Shown: piece after piece, positions 21,797 through 33,298 of the stretch
Layout: every line of letters begins with the position of its first letter
Position numbering within the stretch: position 1 is the first letter of the stretch
Assembly: GCA_013407085.1 (NCBI GenBank)
Contig: JACCGJ010013559.1
Coordinates: 1-64,000, forward strand
Direction of reading: 5' to 3'
Source of the DNA: Atriophallophorus winterbourni
Lineage: Eukaryota; Platyhelminthes; Trematoda; Plagiorchiida; Microphallidae
Length of the DNA stretch: 64,000 nucleotides
The notes under the pieces: generated by a model
Told to the model about the DNA's origin: nothing
Database searches by the model: none
What the model saw: only the letters and a program-made list of their open reading frames with translations
Made by a program: the position numbers and the translations under genes

Positions 21797-24751
21797 TACT
21801 GTACAAACTTTGTGTTATTCATTCATTCGGTCAATACGCGAGTTCACTTACGGTTGTGTTCTGTCGGAACCAAGGCTGAGCTAGTAGTAGCGCATTACAG
21901 ATATACCAAATGGCGACGGAGTGAGGAAAAATTTTTTAGCGTACCAAAGGATGTCAGTACCAACAATATTCGCAGAAGATGAACGTAATCAACAAAAGCA
22001 GATTTTGGAAGAGTTAGTACAGCGAATGGCATTCCAGGCAATCGAAAGTCTAAGTTATGGACAACCAGTTGACGGATTACTGCAAAGCATTAACGAATTT
22101 CATTGTCAGACTGATAAATAAATGATATTCGAGTCCTGGTACCGAAGATACAAAGATGTGTTCGTGGATGATTGTGCTAACCTAGATGAGAAGACTCGTG
22201 TGCGAATGATGTTACGGAAGTTTTGACCTGTGAAACATGAAAAATAATGCAATTTGTTATCTGCCTAAAAGTCTGAAAGACTTCAGTTCAGTACAAATCA
22301 TTGAATGCCTCGGCAATACCTCACCAACACACCAACGACTGTACAATCAACAATTATAATTTGTATACGTCACGACCACAACCTTCATATCCTGGTGAGT
22401 TTGTGACTGATGCATATAACCTTCAAATTCACAAACACAATATGCTAACACCATAGCGCCAACCGTCGTCTTCGTACCAGCCACAGGCACTGGCTCAGAA
22501 CAAATTCAAGATAATTACTACGGCCAGAACAATGAAGTAGACAATCAGTAATTTCCGATCATGTGAACTACCATTTTTTGAGAAGTATTATTTCATAATC
22601 GAATAATTTGATTGTGGTGGACTTTTCACCACAACCACAATCGGTCCTAGTGACGTTAATGAATTCGTGTGAGCCCATAGTACTGAATGGCTTAAGGATG
22701 CTTTGAATATAGAAATTGATAATCCCCTTGAATAAAATTGGTATCGATGTATTGAATTATCTATAATTTTCAGTCACTTTGTCAGGACCAACCGCAACAA
22801 TTTCCGAATCAATCGAAGCATGCCTCGCACGCTCGACGGGGCGAAGAACGACGCTATGTGCAACAACGTCTAGCTCACCTAAGAATGAATAAATCGGCAA
22901 CATGCAGTGTCATCTGTGCTGTCAGAGTAAACTGGTCTCCAGAAAGACATTGCGGTGCTATGGCATGCGAAGGAGGCATGGTATGTCCGACGATATTAAG
23001 TAACCGTAACATAAATTCGATTTGGTGTCATTAAATAATTTCAGGCGTTCAGGTTTTTATCCGGCGAATTATTCAAGAGCATCGACAATATGTTTGCGTT
23101 AAAAGTAGAAGATGAATAGAGAATCAAAATAGTCGGAACAAATGTCGCGCACGTTGACTCGCTGTATGTTTCCGGTGATGCACTCGAACGCGTCGACAGT
23201 ATGTTTGCACCAACAATGGAAAATGCGTTGGATACCATTGTGTTATAAAGACTTGACGGAATCTTGTAATAAATAGGAGTTGCTAATTAAACTTCACATT
23301 TAATCGGATGGATTGACTCAGATGAAGATGAGTGTTTCAGTGCATACAGTCAGTCCTCACCTCGCCGATAGCGGCGTAAGTTTTCGATTGATTCGGATAT
23401 GGTTGTGATTGCCTTCTGTCTAAATGCATTCCGCATTGGTTGCATTTGAACTGATTCTAGGGGGACTAGTTGATCCGTCTCCAGTTTCGATGACGGGGCT
23501 GAGCGACAGGAAGCCATTACGGGGCTACGACGTGCGATGTACGCAAGGTACGTTGCGCGAGATTAACTAATCCTAGCCAAAATTTGATGTGGTCTCATTC
23601 AATATTTTCATACTTTCAGGCATTCTTTCGGCAAAGCTTTCGGATGGGTTGACAACATGTTTGCCTCAAAAATGGAAGATGCACAGAGAATACAACTAAT
23701 CGGAATAATGTCACACATTTAGACTCGCAAAATGTTTCAAAGCGAGCTTGTCATCGGATGGTGTTGCTTGAATTCTCTCGCATAGTGTACAAGCAATTCC
23801 ATGATTTTAAGTCTGACTCATGTTCGAGTATTTGCTTATATATCAGGTTTGCCAGAGCTAAACATCAGTCATCCTTACCAGAATCGAATTTGTTTAATTA
23901 GCAACTTCTATTTATTACAAGATTCCGTCAAGTCCGTCAAGTCGGTATACCATAATGCGTTCATTAATATTGTAATAATATATGTTTTAATGCCTACATT
24001 ATTTCTTCTTATTGAAACAATGATTTGAAATCTCTTAATAGGATCACGCAACTAGAGTAAATATTGTGTGATATATCTAGAGATACTGTGAACAGAAATA
24101 ATAGGATGTTTGTACTTTATGTTTGGTGTGCATTTATCGCGTGGATAAACTATTCATCACTGTGAATGAGGAAGTTTGCGAGAGGTGGGGAGGTGAACCT
24201 GGTTGAGATGGTTACAAAATATTGAGGTGACAATATTAGATTTTGCTCATTATTAATAACAAAGGATTTTCTTACGCATCTGATATTCGAGGCGTCGTCA
24301 GAAAATCCAGAGAGCATGATTTGGACGTCCTGATTTTCCAAATTCAGTCTGATCAAATCGTTTCGCCGGCACGGATTAATACAATCTGCTTTTCGGTTGG
24401 ATCTTCATCAGCATACACAAATTGAGAATGGCAGACGGTTGCAAGACGTTAACTTATTCATTGTGGGCTGCAGAGGTTGGCGTGGATAATAGCTTGCGTA
24501 ATTCGAAAACTGAGTGTGGTTTATTCTCACTTTTATTTTAGGGTTGGTTGTTTCATTCAATTCAATACAATACAATTAAATACAAAATATGATAGCTATT
24601 GATTAAAACGAAAAGTGCGGATATTGTGCGGAAATCACCAAACTGTTGGCCCATTCAATTCAATTTAGAGCGGCGTGGTGATAAACCTATGGTCACTTCA
24701 CATTTACATTTGCGTGCTTGAAATTAATAACGAATTATGCGAAACAACTAC
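21797..24751 (+). pseudogene. nuclear receptor pseudogene, copy A, with embedded gag relic
   Basis: Order: LTR-like and gag relic (to about 22345), a 3' part of the exon-1 homologue (about 22400-22560) whose end aligns with the functional gene (CCGATCATGTGAACTACC versus CTAATCATGTGAGTTACC), then exon 2 homologue 22786-22980. The latter is open for 65 codons, the same length as in the functional gene, with RRGEERRYVQQRLAHLRMN. Its finger I is damaged: first cysteines spaced C-x3-C, and CEGC changed to CEGG. Finger II pieces at 23044-23250 contain stops and a second RRQYVCTNNGKC segment. A second finger pair follows (about 23480-23556 and 23620-23720, AFFRQSFRMG-stop). Two tandem DBD relics therefore exist. 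It is not translatable as a receptor. Copy B is nearly identical over long stretches. Confidence 0.8.
21860..22345 (+). mobile_element. Ty3/gypsy leader and gag relic inside copy A
   Basis: Frames give MAFQAIESLSYGQPVDGLLQ, a stop, then IFESWYRRYKDVFVDD, KTRVRMMLRK and LPKSLKDFSSVQIIECLG. This matches the retrotransposon gag domain pattern (F..W..RY.D.F, K.R.LLRKL, LP..P.D). The upstream ATGGCGACGG resembles a primer-binding leader. The homologue in copy B (33780-34215) is similarly broken. The pol part of such an element survives after copy C (38.7-40.3 kb), so one ancestral insertion into the NR locus before duplication is likely. Confidence 0.6.
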
Positions 24752-24817
24752 GGCAAACACCCAGAAACCGGTAGTGGTGTGTAAGGGATGGGGATGTGAG
24801 CAACACATTACTTCGGT
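24752..24817 (+). mobile_element. family 3 hammerhead repeat fragment
   Basis: GGCAAACACCCAGAAACCGG, TAGTGGTGTGTAAGGGATG and GTGAGCAACACATTACTT match the reverse complement of 51238-51299. The left flank is CAACTAC. The right flank is lost because the CR1-like element begins here. The intact counterpart is at 36265-36330. Confidence 0.7.
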
Positions 24818-24829
24818 TAATACGACAAC

Positions 24830-26511
24830 GTGCCGTGCGGTCGCATTATTTTGAGCTCCTAATTATCAGGATATACTGTTCTTAAACTTACACTTACGTG
24901 AACATATTATACGTTGTTGGACTTCCCTCGAAGTCAGCTTTCTGGATATACCACTCTCGTAGCGGTACTCGATAATACGAGCAAATTAGGATTTATAGTG
25001 ATTTTCTCTTTTTGGATCTACGCGTGCAACTCTGTTAATACTCTTCAAGTCCTCAAAGGGAATAACGCCACCGGAAAGATATTATTCTTCGCCGTCGGTA
25101 AGTCTTAAGGCAAAGTCTGTCACTTGTTCGTCGAACGTTCATGCTAAATGCGACAAATCGCTGACCTCGGATTTAGTATCGATTATTGATGGAGATAATT
25201 GCCCTGGTGTTTGTTATGTTTGTCTGGTTTGCAAGGCCAAATCAACACCGTCAGCCTCGGCGACGGAATCCCCTGAATATGATCTTGAAACTCGTCTAAA
25301 TGGAATGGAATTCAGTATACGAAAACTAAATGAACTGATAATAAACGTCATAAAGTCACCGTCGTTACACGACTTAGAGAATACTGCCGAGGAGCCGTTA
25401 CATAATCCATCATACTCGAGCAGGCCAACATTTGCCCAGATAACCGCGCAGATGGTGACTAAAACTGGGAGGCGTTCGTTGGCATCAGTGACTCCTCAAC
25501 TTAACGGAAACAAAAAAGGACTTAATAAAACCACTGCTACTAAAATGACTGATTCACATTATAAAACAAAATCCGCGAGCGTAAACCTTAGCGTTATATG
25601 TACAAACGTGACATAGTCGCAGGAAACGCTGTTTGAAGCTAAGCAAAAACATGACTTAGCTAAGTGGTATAAACTCTGCAGTCAGATGAGCATGGCCGGA
25701 GTTACTCCTTCATCAGTAGTTCAAATGAACTACTACCTGAATTCTCCTCACAATGATGATTCTCGCTTTTCAAGAATAACGCTGCTATCTGCGGAGGACG
25801 TGGAAAACGTACTCTTAAATGCTTACATTCTTAGAGGTGTTCCAGAGACTACATGTCGTATCCATGCAGACTTACCATGGTGGGAGCGGAAGTCGTCGCA
25901 GAAATCTCCTGGAGAATGTAATCCGAGAAGTATTGTAATTCTAGGTGTTCCGGAAGATGCTGCTGACGTACCTTCTCAAGAAAAATCTGAGCACGACCAC
26001 AATAAATGGAAATATCTAGCCGAAACAATTGGTAATAAAAATTTCATACTTGTAGATGCTTTTAGGATACCGCGGTCTGCCAACTATAAAGGGCAAGGTC
26101 CTAGCCCTTTAAAGCTAACCTTCTTCACAACCGAAATGACGGATACTATCAAACGTGAATGGAAAGCTAATAGAAAAAACATACCACAAAACGTCATGTT
26201 GAGCTTGCCCGAGGTAACAGCCGGAAGCAAGTTACGGATGGTACTGACCCACAAACGCCTAGTGATTAGGTTCAACCTGAATGTCATGCGATAGCTCCAA
26301 AAACTTGAGTATTCCGACTCTAACCGAGTCGGTCCTCTAATAACTTTTCATGATTTGAACACCACGAACTTTATAAGATTTTTACATACAAATGCACAAA
26401 GCCTTCCGAACAAATTAGCTGAACTTACCGAGATATGTTTGCGCTACTCACCTGACATTATCGCCATTACAGAAACCTGGTATTCTTTCCAATTGATTGA
26501 ATCGGAGATAT
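24830..26511 (+). mobile_element. CR1-like element, ORF1 and start of ORF2 (left part)
   Basis: ORF1 pieces: a PHD-like zinc-finger segment at about 25090-25240 (TCSSNVHAKCDKSL, then YVCLVCK), a 103-codon stretch 25305-25616, then 25686-26294 with LPWWERK, PRSIVILGVPEDAAD and ILVDAFRIPR, the RNA-binding-like region seen in ORF1 of CR1-like elements. Stops separate the pieces (for example TAG at 25614-25616). ORF2 begins near 26380 with the endonuclease start (ITETWY at about 26468). It is cut at 26511 by the Ty3/gypsy element and resumes at 31385. Not translatable as it stands. Confidence 0.75.
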
Positions 26512-26916
26512 TGTAGTGATCTACTTTCCATTGTACATTAGCATTTTGTACATACACGTTTTGGCCTTGTATGATTATTCATTTTTTTTGGCCATGTATA
26601 CTTTGTCTGTATCAATGCTTGTACATTATACTTTTTGGCGGTTAATACAATTTTCGAACTCGGACTCTGACTTTGACTTCTCCCGTGGTTGTGAAGTCTG
26701 TGTGCGCCACTTTGTGCTGGAACTGTGAATAACGGAATATCCAACATTTTAGCGCTTTCTGCACCTTGTATTCCATTTCCTGGATTTTCCTGTGTGGATT
26801 ACTTCGCTATCGTTGGACGTTACGGATCTTTATTTAGACATTTGCTCTCTTGGTCTTTCAGTGAGTTCTTCCCATTTTTGTGTGTAGTGCTAGACTTATA
26901 TTTCTGGTCCACTACA
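26512..26916 (+). repeat. 5' LTR of Ty3/gypsy element
   Basis: It begins TGTAGTG and ends CACTACA, perfect 7-base inverted ends. It differs from the 3' LTR by roughly a dozen substitutions and a few small indels, so the insertion is not recent. It is flanked on the left by ATAT, the first target-site copy (26508-26511). Confidence 0.92.
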
Positions 26917-26920
26917 TAAT

Positions 26921-26931
26921 TGGTGAGCCCG
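26921..26931 (+). other. probable primer-binding site
   Basis: TGGTGAGCCCG starts 4 bases after the 5' LTR. It begins TGG, as expected for pairing with a tRNA 3' CCA end. The tRNA identity is not assigned; tRNA-Trp is used by CsRn1 relatives. Confidence 0.5.
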
Positions 26932-27011
26932 TCTACTCCTACTCATTTACGCTGAATTCGTATTTGTAAATTTCTGGCTCATATTTTGGAATACTCACTT
27001 AACACCCCACC

Positions 27012-27692
27012 ATGAGCGATTTTTCCATAAATAAAGTTTCCACGATCATACAATCACAACATATTCCATGCACATTAACGACTTTAAACGTTTCTAATCT
27101 CCCTCTTTGATTCGGCCAAATTGAAGCTATTTTTCGTATATATGGCATCACAAATGAATCTATTATGTATTCTCTTGTGGTGACCCTGCTCCCTCCCGAC
27201 GTAGCTGAACAAGTCAGTTATCTTATTTATGCTATGCCTAAGGTCAAGCCATACGAAAAGCTCAAATCCGCATTAATAGACCGAATTGGTTTTTCTGAGC
27301 AAGAGAAGCTCAACGTCCTCTTTTCCAAAATGGCTCTTGGTGATAAAATGCCATCTCAGCTTCTTCGCCAGATAAAAGAGCTACTTGGAGACAAAAGGAT
27401 TGAGGAGAGCATTTTAACACAGTTGTTGTGTAAAAACCTCCCAACTGACATTTGCCAAGTGCTTGCTGGTTTGATTACTTACGTATCATTAGACGAACTA
27501 GCACAAGCGGCTGACAAAATGCTCGAAGCAAAAGAAGCCGACCAAATTACGGTTGATTCCGCACACATCAATTCGCCCTGTCCATGTTCGGAATTAAAAG
27601 AACAAGTCGCTGAACTAACTCTGGCGGCGAACTCTCTTTTGTCAAAATCTCCCAACCCACCTCGCTCAAAAACTAAATCTCGACCATCGTAA
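27012..27692 (+). pseudogene. Ty3/gypsy gag, disrupted
   Basis: From ATG 27012 one frame holds the capsid region: FRIYGI, then LLPPDVAEQV and LPTDICQVLAGL. In-frame stops are TGA at 27108-27110 and TAA at 27690-27692. After the second stop the same frame goes on into the nucleocapsid-like motif CWHHKRYGDKASKCISPC (about 27706-27760), the atypical C-H-H-C form rather than CCHC. The product would be the structural protein that packages element RNA. Confidence 0.85.
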
Positions 27693-29438
27693 ACCCCTGA
27701 GCACGTATGTTGGCACCACAAGAGATATGGGGATAAAGCCTCAAAATGCATCTCTCCGTGTTCAAAAACCGTCAAAATCAAGGGTCAACCAGTTACGGCG
27801 ACTACTGTTCCCAGGCCACCAAACCCGAGTCGCCTATTCTATGTTACAGACAAATCAAGTGGTCTCCGTTTTCTAGTCGATACTGGCGCTGAAATAAGCG
27901 TCATACCTCCAGCATCCTGCACCTCCAAACCGTCGTCCTATACTCTTCAAGCGGCAAATGGCACTCGTATTAACACTTACGGCCAACGCCTGCTAACCCT
28001 CAACTTAGGACTAAGACGCAGTTTTCCCTGAATGTTTCTCAACACGGAGGTAAATTGCCCAATAATCGGCATCGACTTTCTGTCTCACTTCGGTCTCACT
28101 GTCGAAGTAAAACAGCGGAGATTATTAGATACGAAAACCTCTTTACAGGTCTCAGGTATCACTACTAAAGCCATTTACTCCGGCATCAAAGCTGTCACTC
28201 CAGAAGCTTCGACTTTTAGTGCTATACTGCATGAATTTCCATCCGTCATGCAGCCCCCACGACCGACAGACAAAGTGACACACTCCGTGAAACATCACAT
28301 TGTCACTAGCGGACCACCAGTCTCCTTCAGACCTAGGCGACTTCACCCGTCGAAACTCAAGATAGCAAGAGCCGAATTTGAGCACATGCTAGAGCTTGGG
28401 ATCATCCGTCCCTCTTCCAGCTCCTGGTCGTCACCACTTCATATGGTCCCCAAGAAGACCTCAGATGACTGGAGGCCATGTGGCGACTATCGTGCTCTCA
28501 ACAATCGAACGGTCCCAGACAGATATCCGGTGCCACACATTCACGATTTTTCTTTGAATCTTTGTGCCACAACGATCCTTACTAAGCTTGATCTCGTCCG
28601 TGCTTATTATCACATCCCGGTAGCCGAGGAAGACATACCCAAAACGGCAGTCACAACTCCTTTCGGCTTATACGAATTCACTCGGATGCCCTTTGGCCTG
28701 AGAAACGCTGCACAAACCTTCCAACGTTTCATCGACGAAGTCTTGCGAGGCTTGCCGTTCGCCTACGCATACATGGACGACGTCTTGATTGCCAGCAACT
28801 CTCCAGAAGAGCATGTCGAGCACATCCGTCTCGTTTTAGAGCGTTTCGTTAACTACGGGATAAAGATCAACCCAAGTAAATGCATTTTCGGCACAGATTC
28901 ACTGGACTTCCTCGGTCATCGCCTTACTCGATCTGGTATCACACCTCTTCCCGAGAAATGCCAGGCGATTTCCGACTTTCCTGTCCCAACAACGGTAACC
29001 CAGTTGCGCCGCTTTATCGGCATGATCAACTTTTACCGTCGCTTTATTCCAAACTGCGCAAAGATCATTGCACCGCTGACCGATTTGCTTGACTCCAAAT
29101 CAAAATCTCTTCAGCTTTCGCCTGAGGCACTTGAAGCTTTTGCCGCATCCAAAAAAGCTCTTTGCAGTGCCACAGAACTCTCATTCATTGATCCCGAACC
29201 GACCTTTCCTTTGTCATTGACGACCGATGCCTCCAATTCGGCTGTGGGAGCTGTTTTACAACAACACCACAAGAACACAGTCCGTCCACTGGCATTTTTC
29301 TCGCAAAAGCCTAATCCGGCACAAACTCGCTACAGCACATTCGGCCGTGAATTACTTGCGATATATTTGGCCATACGGCATTTCCGTCATTTACTGGAAG
29401 GTCGTGACTTCATTATCTTTACGATCACAAACCATTAA
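27693..29438 (+). pseudogene. Ty3/gypsy pol, protease-RT-RNase H part, disrupted
   Basis: Same frame as gag. Protease motif DTGAEISVIPP lies near 27877. TGA at 28029-28031 then breaks the frame. Reverse transcriptase follows from about 28290: [28 protein letters not shown] and catalytic YMDDVL (about 28769). RNase H begins with [15 protein letters not shown] (about 29220) and [14 protein letters not shown]. The frame ends at 29436-29438 by a one-base shift within the RNase H end. The rest of pol continues in another frame. All catalytic RT residues are present. Confidence 0.9.
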
Positions 29439-30928
29439 CTTTTGCTCTGCAGTCTAAACTTGATCGTCATTCGCCACGCGAGATTCGACACTTAGATTAC
29501 ATCTCTCAGTTCTCTACCGATATTCGTTACGTCAAAGGAGATGCTAACTTGGTCGCCGATGCTTTATCAAGACCTGACATTTCTGTTTTGTCTGCAGGCA
29601 CACCATTTGATCTCTCCCTTTTGACTAACCATCAAGCCGAGATTGATAAAACCGAACTCGCGAAGTGTCGATCCCTGGATTTGCAGCAAATTCAGTTACC
29701 AAACGCCGATGCCTCGTTGACGTGCGATATCTCGACAGGGAAACCTAGACCTTTTGTCCCTCTTTCTCTGCGACGTGCCATTTTCGATCATTTTCATTCG
29801 ATGTCTCATCCTGGAAAGCGTGCCACCGTGAGGCTAATCGCAGATCGTTTTGTTTGGCCGTCCATGAATAAGGATATACGAAATTGGGTCCAGCATTGCA
29901 TTCCTTGTCAAAAGAACAAGATATCTCGACATACCTTCACACCTTACGTTCCATTTAGGCATCCCAACTGTCGATTCTCTCATGTGCATCTTGATCTCGT
30001 CGGTCCTATGCCATCATCGAACGGATACTCATTCATCCTAACGGCGATTGATCGCTTTACTCGATGGCCGGTTGCTGTTCCGATCAAAGACACATGTTCA
30101 GAGACTGTAGCACGCGCCTTCGTCGAACATTGGATTGCCAATTTTGGCACACCATCTGTCATCACAACCGACCGTGGCGCTCAGTTTCAATCGACTCTGT
30201 TCCGAGATTTGACGCGACTCCTTGGCTGTCAGCACATACGAACCACCGCCTACCACCCTAACTCCAACGGATTGGTTGAACGCTTCCATCGGCAGCTTAA
30301 AGCCTCTTTAGCCTGCCAGCCTGATCCTAATAAATGGACTGAGAATTTGCCACTTGTTCTTCTTGGAATACGTTCCGCTATCAAAGAAGACATGCAGTGC
30401 TCAGCCGCAGAGTTAGTTTTTGGTACCGCCTTGTGTCTTCCCGGTGAACTCGTTGTGCCCTGCCAGTCACTACCTCCGGCGTCAGATTACATTTCTCGCT
30501 TGCGCACGTTCATGTCCAAGTTGGACTTTACGCCTCCTCGTCAGCGCATTATTCACCAACAAAAATCACCTCATCTTGATACGTGTGACTTTGTTTTTGT
30601 GCGACGCGACTCTGTTTGTAAACCTCTTCAGCCATCCTATCACGGACCTCACAGAGTTATTGAGCGTAAACACAAGTTCTTCGTTTTGTATATGAATGGT
30701 CGACGTGACACAGTTTCTATTGACCGCTTAAAACCCGCTTTTGTCGAGCTTAAGCCGCAATCTCCACCAAGCATCACTACGCCTCACGCACAACCCCCTG
30801 ATAATCCTCATGTGCCAACCTCCACCCATGTTCATCCTAATTCCCCGGTCCCTCCTACCCCCGTTCAAACCCGAACCGGTAGACATGTGCACTGGCCCAA
30901 ACGCCTTGCTGATTACGTGACCTTATGA
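29439..30928 (+). pseudogene. Ty3/gypsy pol, RNase H end and integrase
   Basis: After the shift, the second frame carries the connection domain (YVKGDANLVADALSRP), the HHCC zinc module (HFHSMSHPGKRAT to CIPCQKNK) and the integrase core with D at HLDLVGPM, D at TTDRGAQF and E at GLVERFHRQL. A GPY/F-like region (YHGPHRVIERKHKFF) and a proline-rich tail follow, ending DYVTL-stop. The integrase frame itself is uninterrupted for 459 codons. Confidence 0.9.
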
Positions 30929-30988
30929 ACATTTCGAGCGTATGTTACCCTTCATTCAAGCCTAACTAACGCTCTGGTGGGGGAGTAT

Positions 30989-31384
30989 TGTAGTGATCTA
31001 CTTTCCCTTGTACATTAGCATTTTGTACATACACTTTTTGGCCTTGTATGATTATTCATTTTTTGGCCATGTATACTTCATTCGAATCAATGCTTGTACA
31101 ATATACTTTTTGGCGGTCAATACAATTTCGAACTCGGACTCTGTCTTCTTCCGTGGTTGTGAAGTCTGTGTGCGCCACTTTGTGCTGGAACTGTGATTAA
31201 CGGAATCTCCAACATTTTAGCGCTTTCTGCACCTTGGATTCCATTTCCTGGATTTTCCTGTGTGGATTACTTCGCTATCGTTGGACGTTACGGATCTTTA
31301 TTTGGACATTTGCTCTCTTGGTCTTTCAGTGAGTTCTTCCCATTTTTGTGTGTAGTGCTAGACTTATATTTCTGGTCCACTACA
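30989..31384 (+). repeat. 3' LTR of Ty3/gypsy element
   Basis: TGTAGTG to CACTACA, 396 bases. It is followed by ATAT (31385-31388), the second target-site copy. It is preceded by the purine tract at 30976-30985. Confidence 0.92.
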
Positions 31385-32625
31385 ATATCAATTTCAAATA
31401 TGAATTTGATAAGGAACGATCGAGAGAGAAGAGGTGGTGGTGTTGCTCTTTATTACCATAATAGACTCCAGTGCCATCCAATAGACAAGACGGAATTCAC
31501 GCTCGAGGATACAATTTGGTGCACTTTAACACTGATGTCTGGTTAAGTCTGCATTATTGCTGTGGTCTACCGGTCCACTTTATCCACGGAATCGTACAAC
31601 GAAAGGTTGATCCAAGTGCTTCAGCGCTTGACTTGCACACAGCAAGCAAGGACACTTATTACGGGTGATTTTAATCTGTCCACCCTTTATCTCACGGACG
31701 ACCACTTCTCACAAACACCAGAATATCGATTTACAGAGGTACTAGATTCAATCCCGTTATACAACCATGTTCACGAATGCACCCGGAGGAGAGGTTCTGA
31801 CCGCCCCTCTGTTTTGGATTTGGTGTTAACGTCGGAAGAACAATCTATCGAAGCGATCGAATTTCAGGCTCCACTGGGTCTTAGCGACCATTCAGTGCTT
31901 GTGTTCGACTATGTTTGCAGTACTCAGCAATCGCTTACTCTGAATGGGGTGGTTCGACGGGTAGATAAATTGGCTCGTGCAGATTCCGCACTTTCAGACG
32001 GACAATATAACACCTGACTCGCAATGTAACCAGCTTGTAGTTTTTCTGAAAATTAAGATAGACGAGAACTCGCAGATCGTTTAGAAAAGGTGCGTCGATG
32101 AACTTCGTTTTGTAGTCCGCAGCAGAACAACAAAGTGGATAGCACTGAAGAGAGCAGCGTGAGTGCAGCACAAAATCAACACTAATTCTACTTCTTGGCA
32201 AAATTTCCGTATGTTATGCAACAAAGTGACTGCGCTTATTCGAGAGAATAAGGGAGCGCACCAATTGATGCTCCTGTCGAAAATGGAACGCAACCCTAAG
32301 TTATTATACAAAATCATGAACGCGAAAGCAAAAGTCAAACCAGGTAATTTTCTTATCCAGGATGGCAAAAAACTAACTGAAACATCGTCAGAAATCGCGA
32401 ATGCTCTGGCAATTCACTATTCTAAGGTGTTCGTGCCAAATGTTTTAGTGGAATGTTCTGAGTATTCAATTGAAACAGGAATCGAAACGTTGTGCGATAT
32501 TCCGATAAATCCAATGATTGTTGCAAGTCCTTTGCTCAAACGAAAGGTAAGAAAATCCCCAGGAGCGGATCGCATCACACCGGATGTGCTCAGGTTCTGT
32601 CACCGTCAGCTTTGTGAACCGCTCT
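31385..32625 (+). mobile_element. CR1-like element, ORF2 remainder (right part)
   Basis: It continues the element interrupted at 26511: endonuclease block NDRERRGGGVALYYHNRL, then LITGDFNLSTL and GLSDHSVLVFDYVCS, then the linker and RT entry (KVRKSPGADRITPDVLRF). There is a frameshift near 31540 and another near 32020. It is truncated at about 32625 inside the RT, where a gypsy 3' fragment begins. Confidence 0.8.
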
Positions 32626-33298
32626 TCAGCTTCGGTTTCAATTGATCGTCTGGAACCAGCTTTCGTTGAGCTTAAACATCCAAGTCCATCAAACGCCTGT
32701 AGTCCTCAATAACAACCGCCGTGTTATCCTCATGTAGCTACCTCCCCAAATGTTCATCACAATCCTCCGGTCCCTTCAACCGGCGTTCAAACTCGAACCG
32801 GTAGACATGGGCATTGGCACAAACGTCTTGCTTACTTTGTGACTTTATGAACATTTCGAGAGTATGTAATTCTTCCGTCAAGCCTAACTAGCGCTCTGGT
32901 GATGGAATATTGTAGTGAACTACATTCAATTTGTACCTCAGTATTTTGTACATACATTTTTTGGCCTTTTATGGTTATTCGATTTTTGGGCTCGTAAGCT
33001 TCATTCGAATTAATGATTGTACAATATACTTTTTAGCGGTTAATATAATTTTGAACTATCGGACTTCGTCTTCTATTAGGGGTGCAAAGATTGTGTGCGT
33101 CACTGGAATTACGACTAACGGATCCTTCAACATTTTCGAGTATTCTGCACCTTGCATTCCATCTCATTGATTTTCCTATGTGGATTATCTGGCTATCGTT
33201 GAACTTCACTCGAGCTTTCTTTGGATATGTGGATTTAATGAGTTGATTCCATTTTTGCTGTATTTTGTGTAGTGCATACTTATTATTCGTCCACTACA
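32626..33298 (+). mobile_element. Ty3/gypsy 3' fragment with one LTR
   Basis: The pol end (SIDRLEPAFVELKHPSP-like frame and the GVQTRTGRHGHWHKRL region, broken) is followed by a 388-base LTR at 32911-33298 that also starts TGTAGTG and ends CACTACA. It is clearly diverged from the element at 26.5-31.4 kb. Its right flank AGCTCTACTGGAAAATACAC is the same as that of the fragment at 37183-38167, so the two are copies of a single insertion. Confidence 0.8.

Larger units (their letters stand above)
26512..31384 (+). mobile_element. Ty3/gypsy LTR retrotransposon, CsRn1-like
   Basis: Complete in structure (4873 bp): LTRs, primer-binding-like TGGTGAGCCCG just after the 5' LTR (26921-26931), gag-pol, polypurine tract GGTGGGGGAG (30976-30985), and a 4-base ATAT duplication (26508-26511 and 31385-31388). 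The C-x-H-H..C..C Gag finger and pol order PR-RT-RH-IN fit the CsRn1 group of flatworm elements. The coding frame has three in-frame stops and one frameshift, so this copy is inactive. The same target in the related CR1-like copy at 48550-48553 is uninterrupted, which proves the insertion point. Confidence 0.92.

Noticed and set aside
24381..24415. Minus-strand CTGATGAAGATCCAACCGAAAAG in copy A
   Set aside because: Has CTGATGA and GAAA, but no helix II pairing and no ACCGGU helix III.
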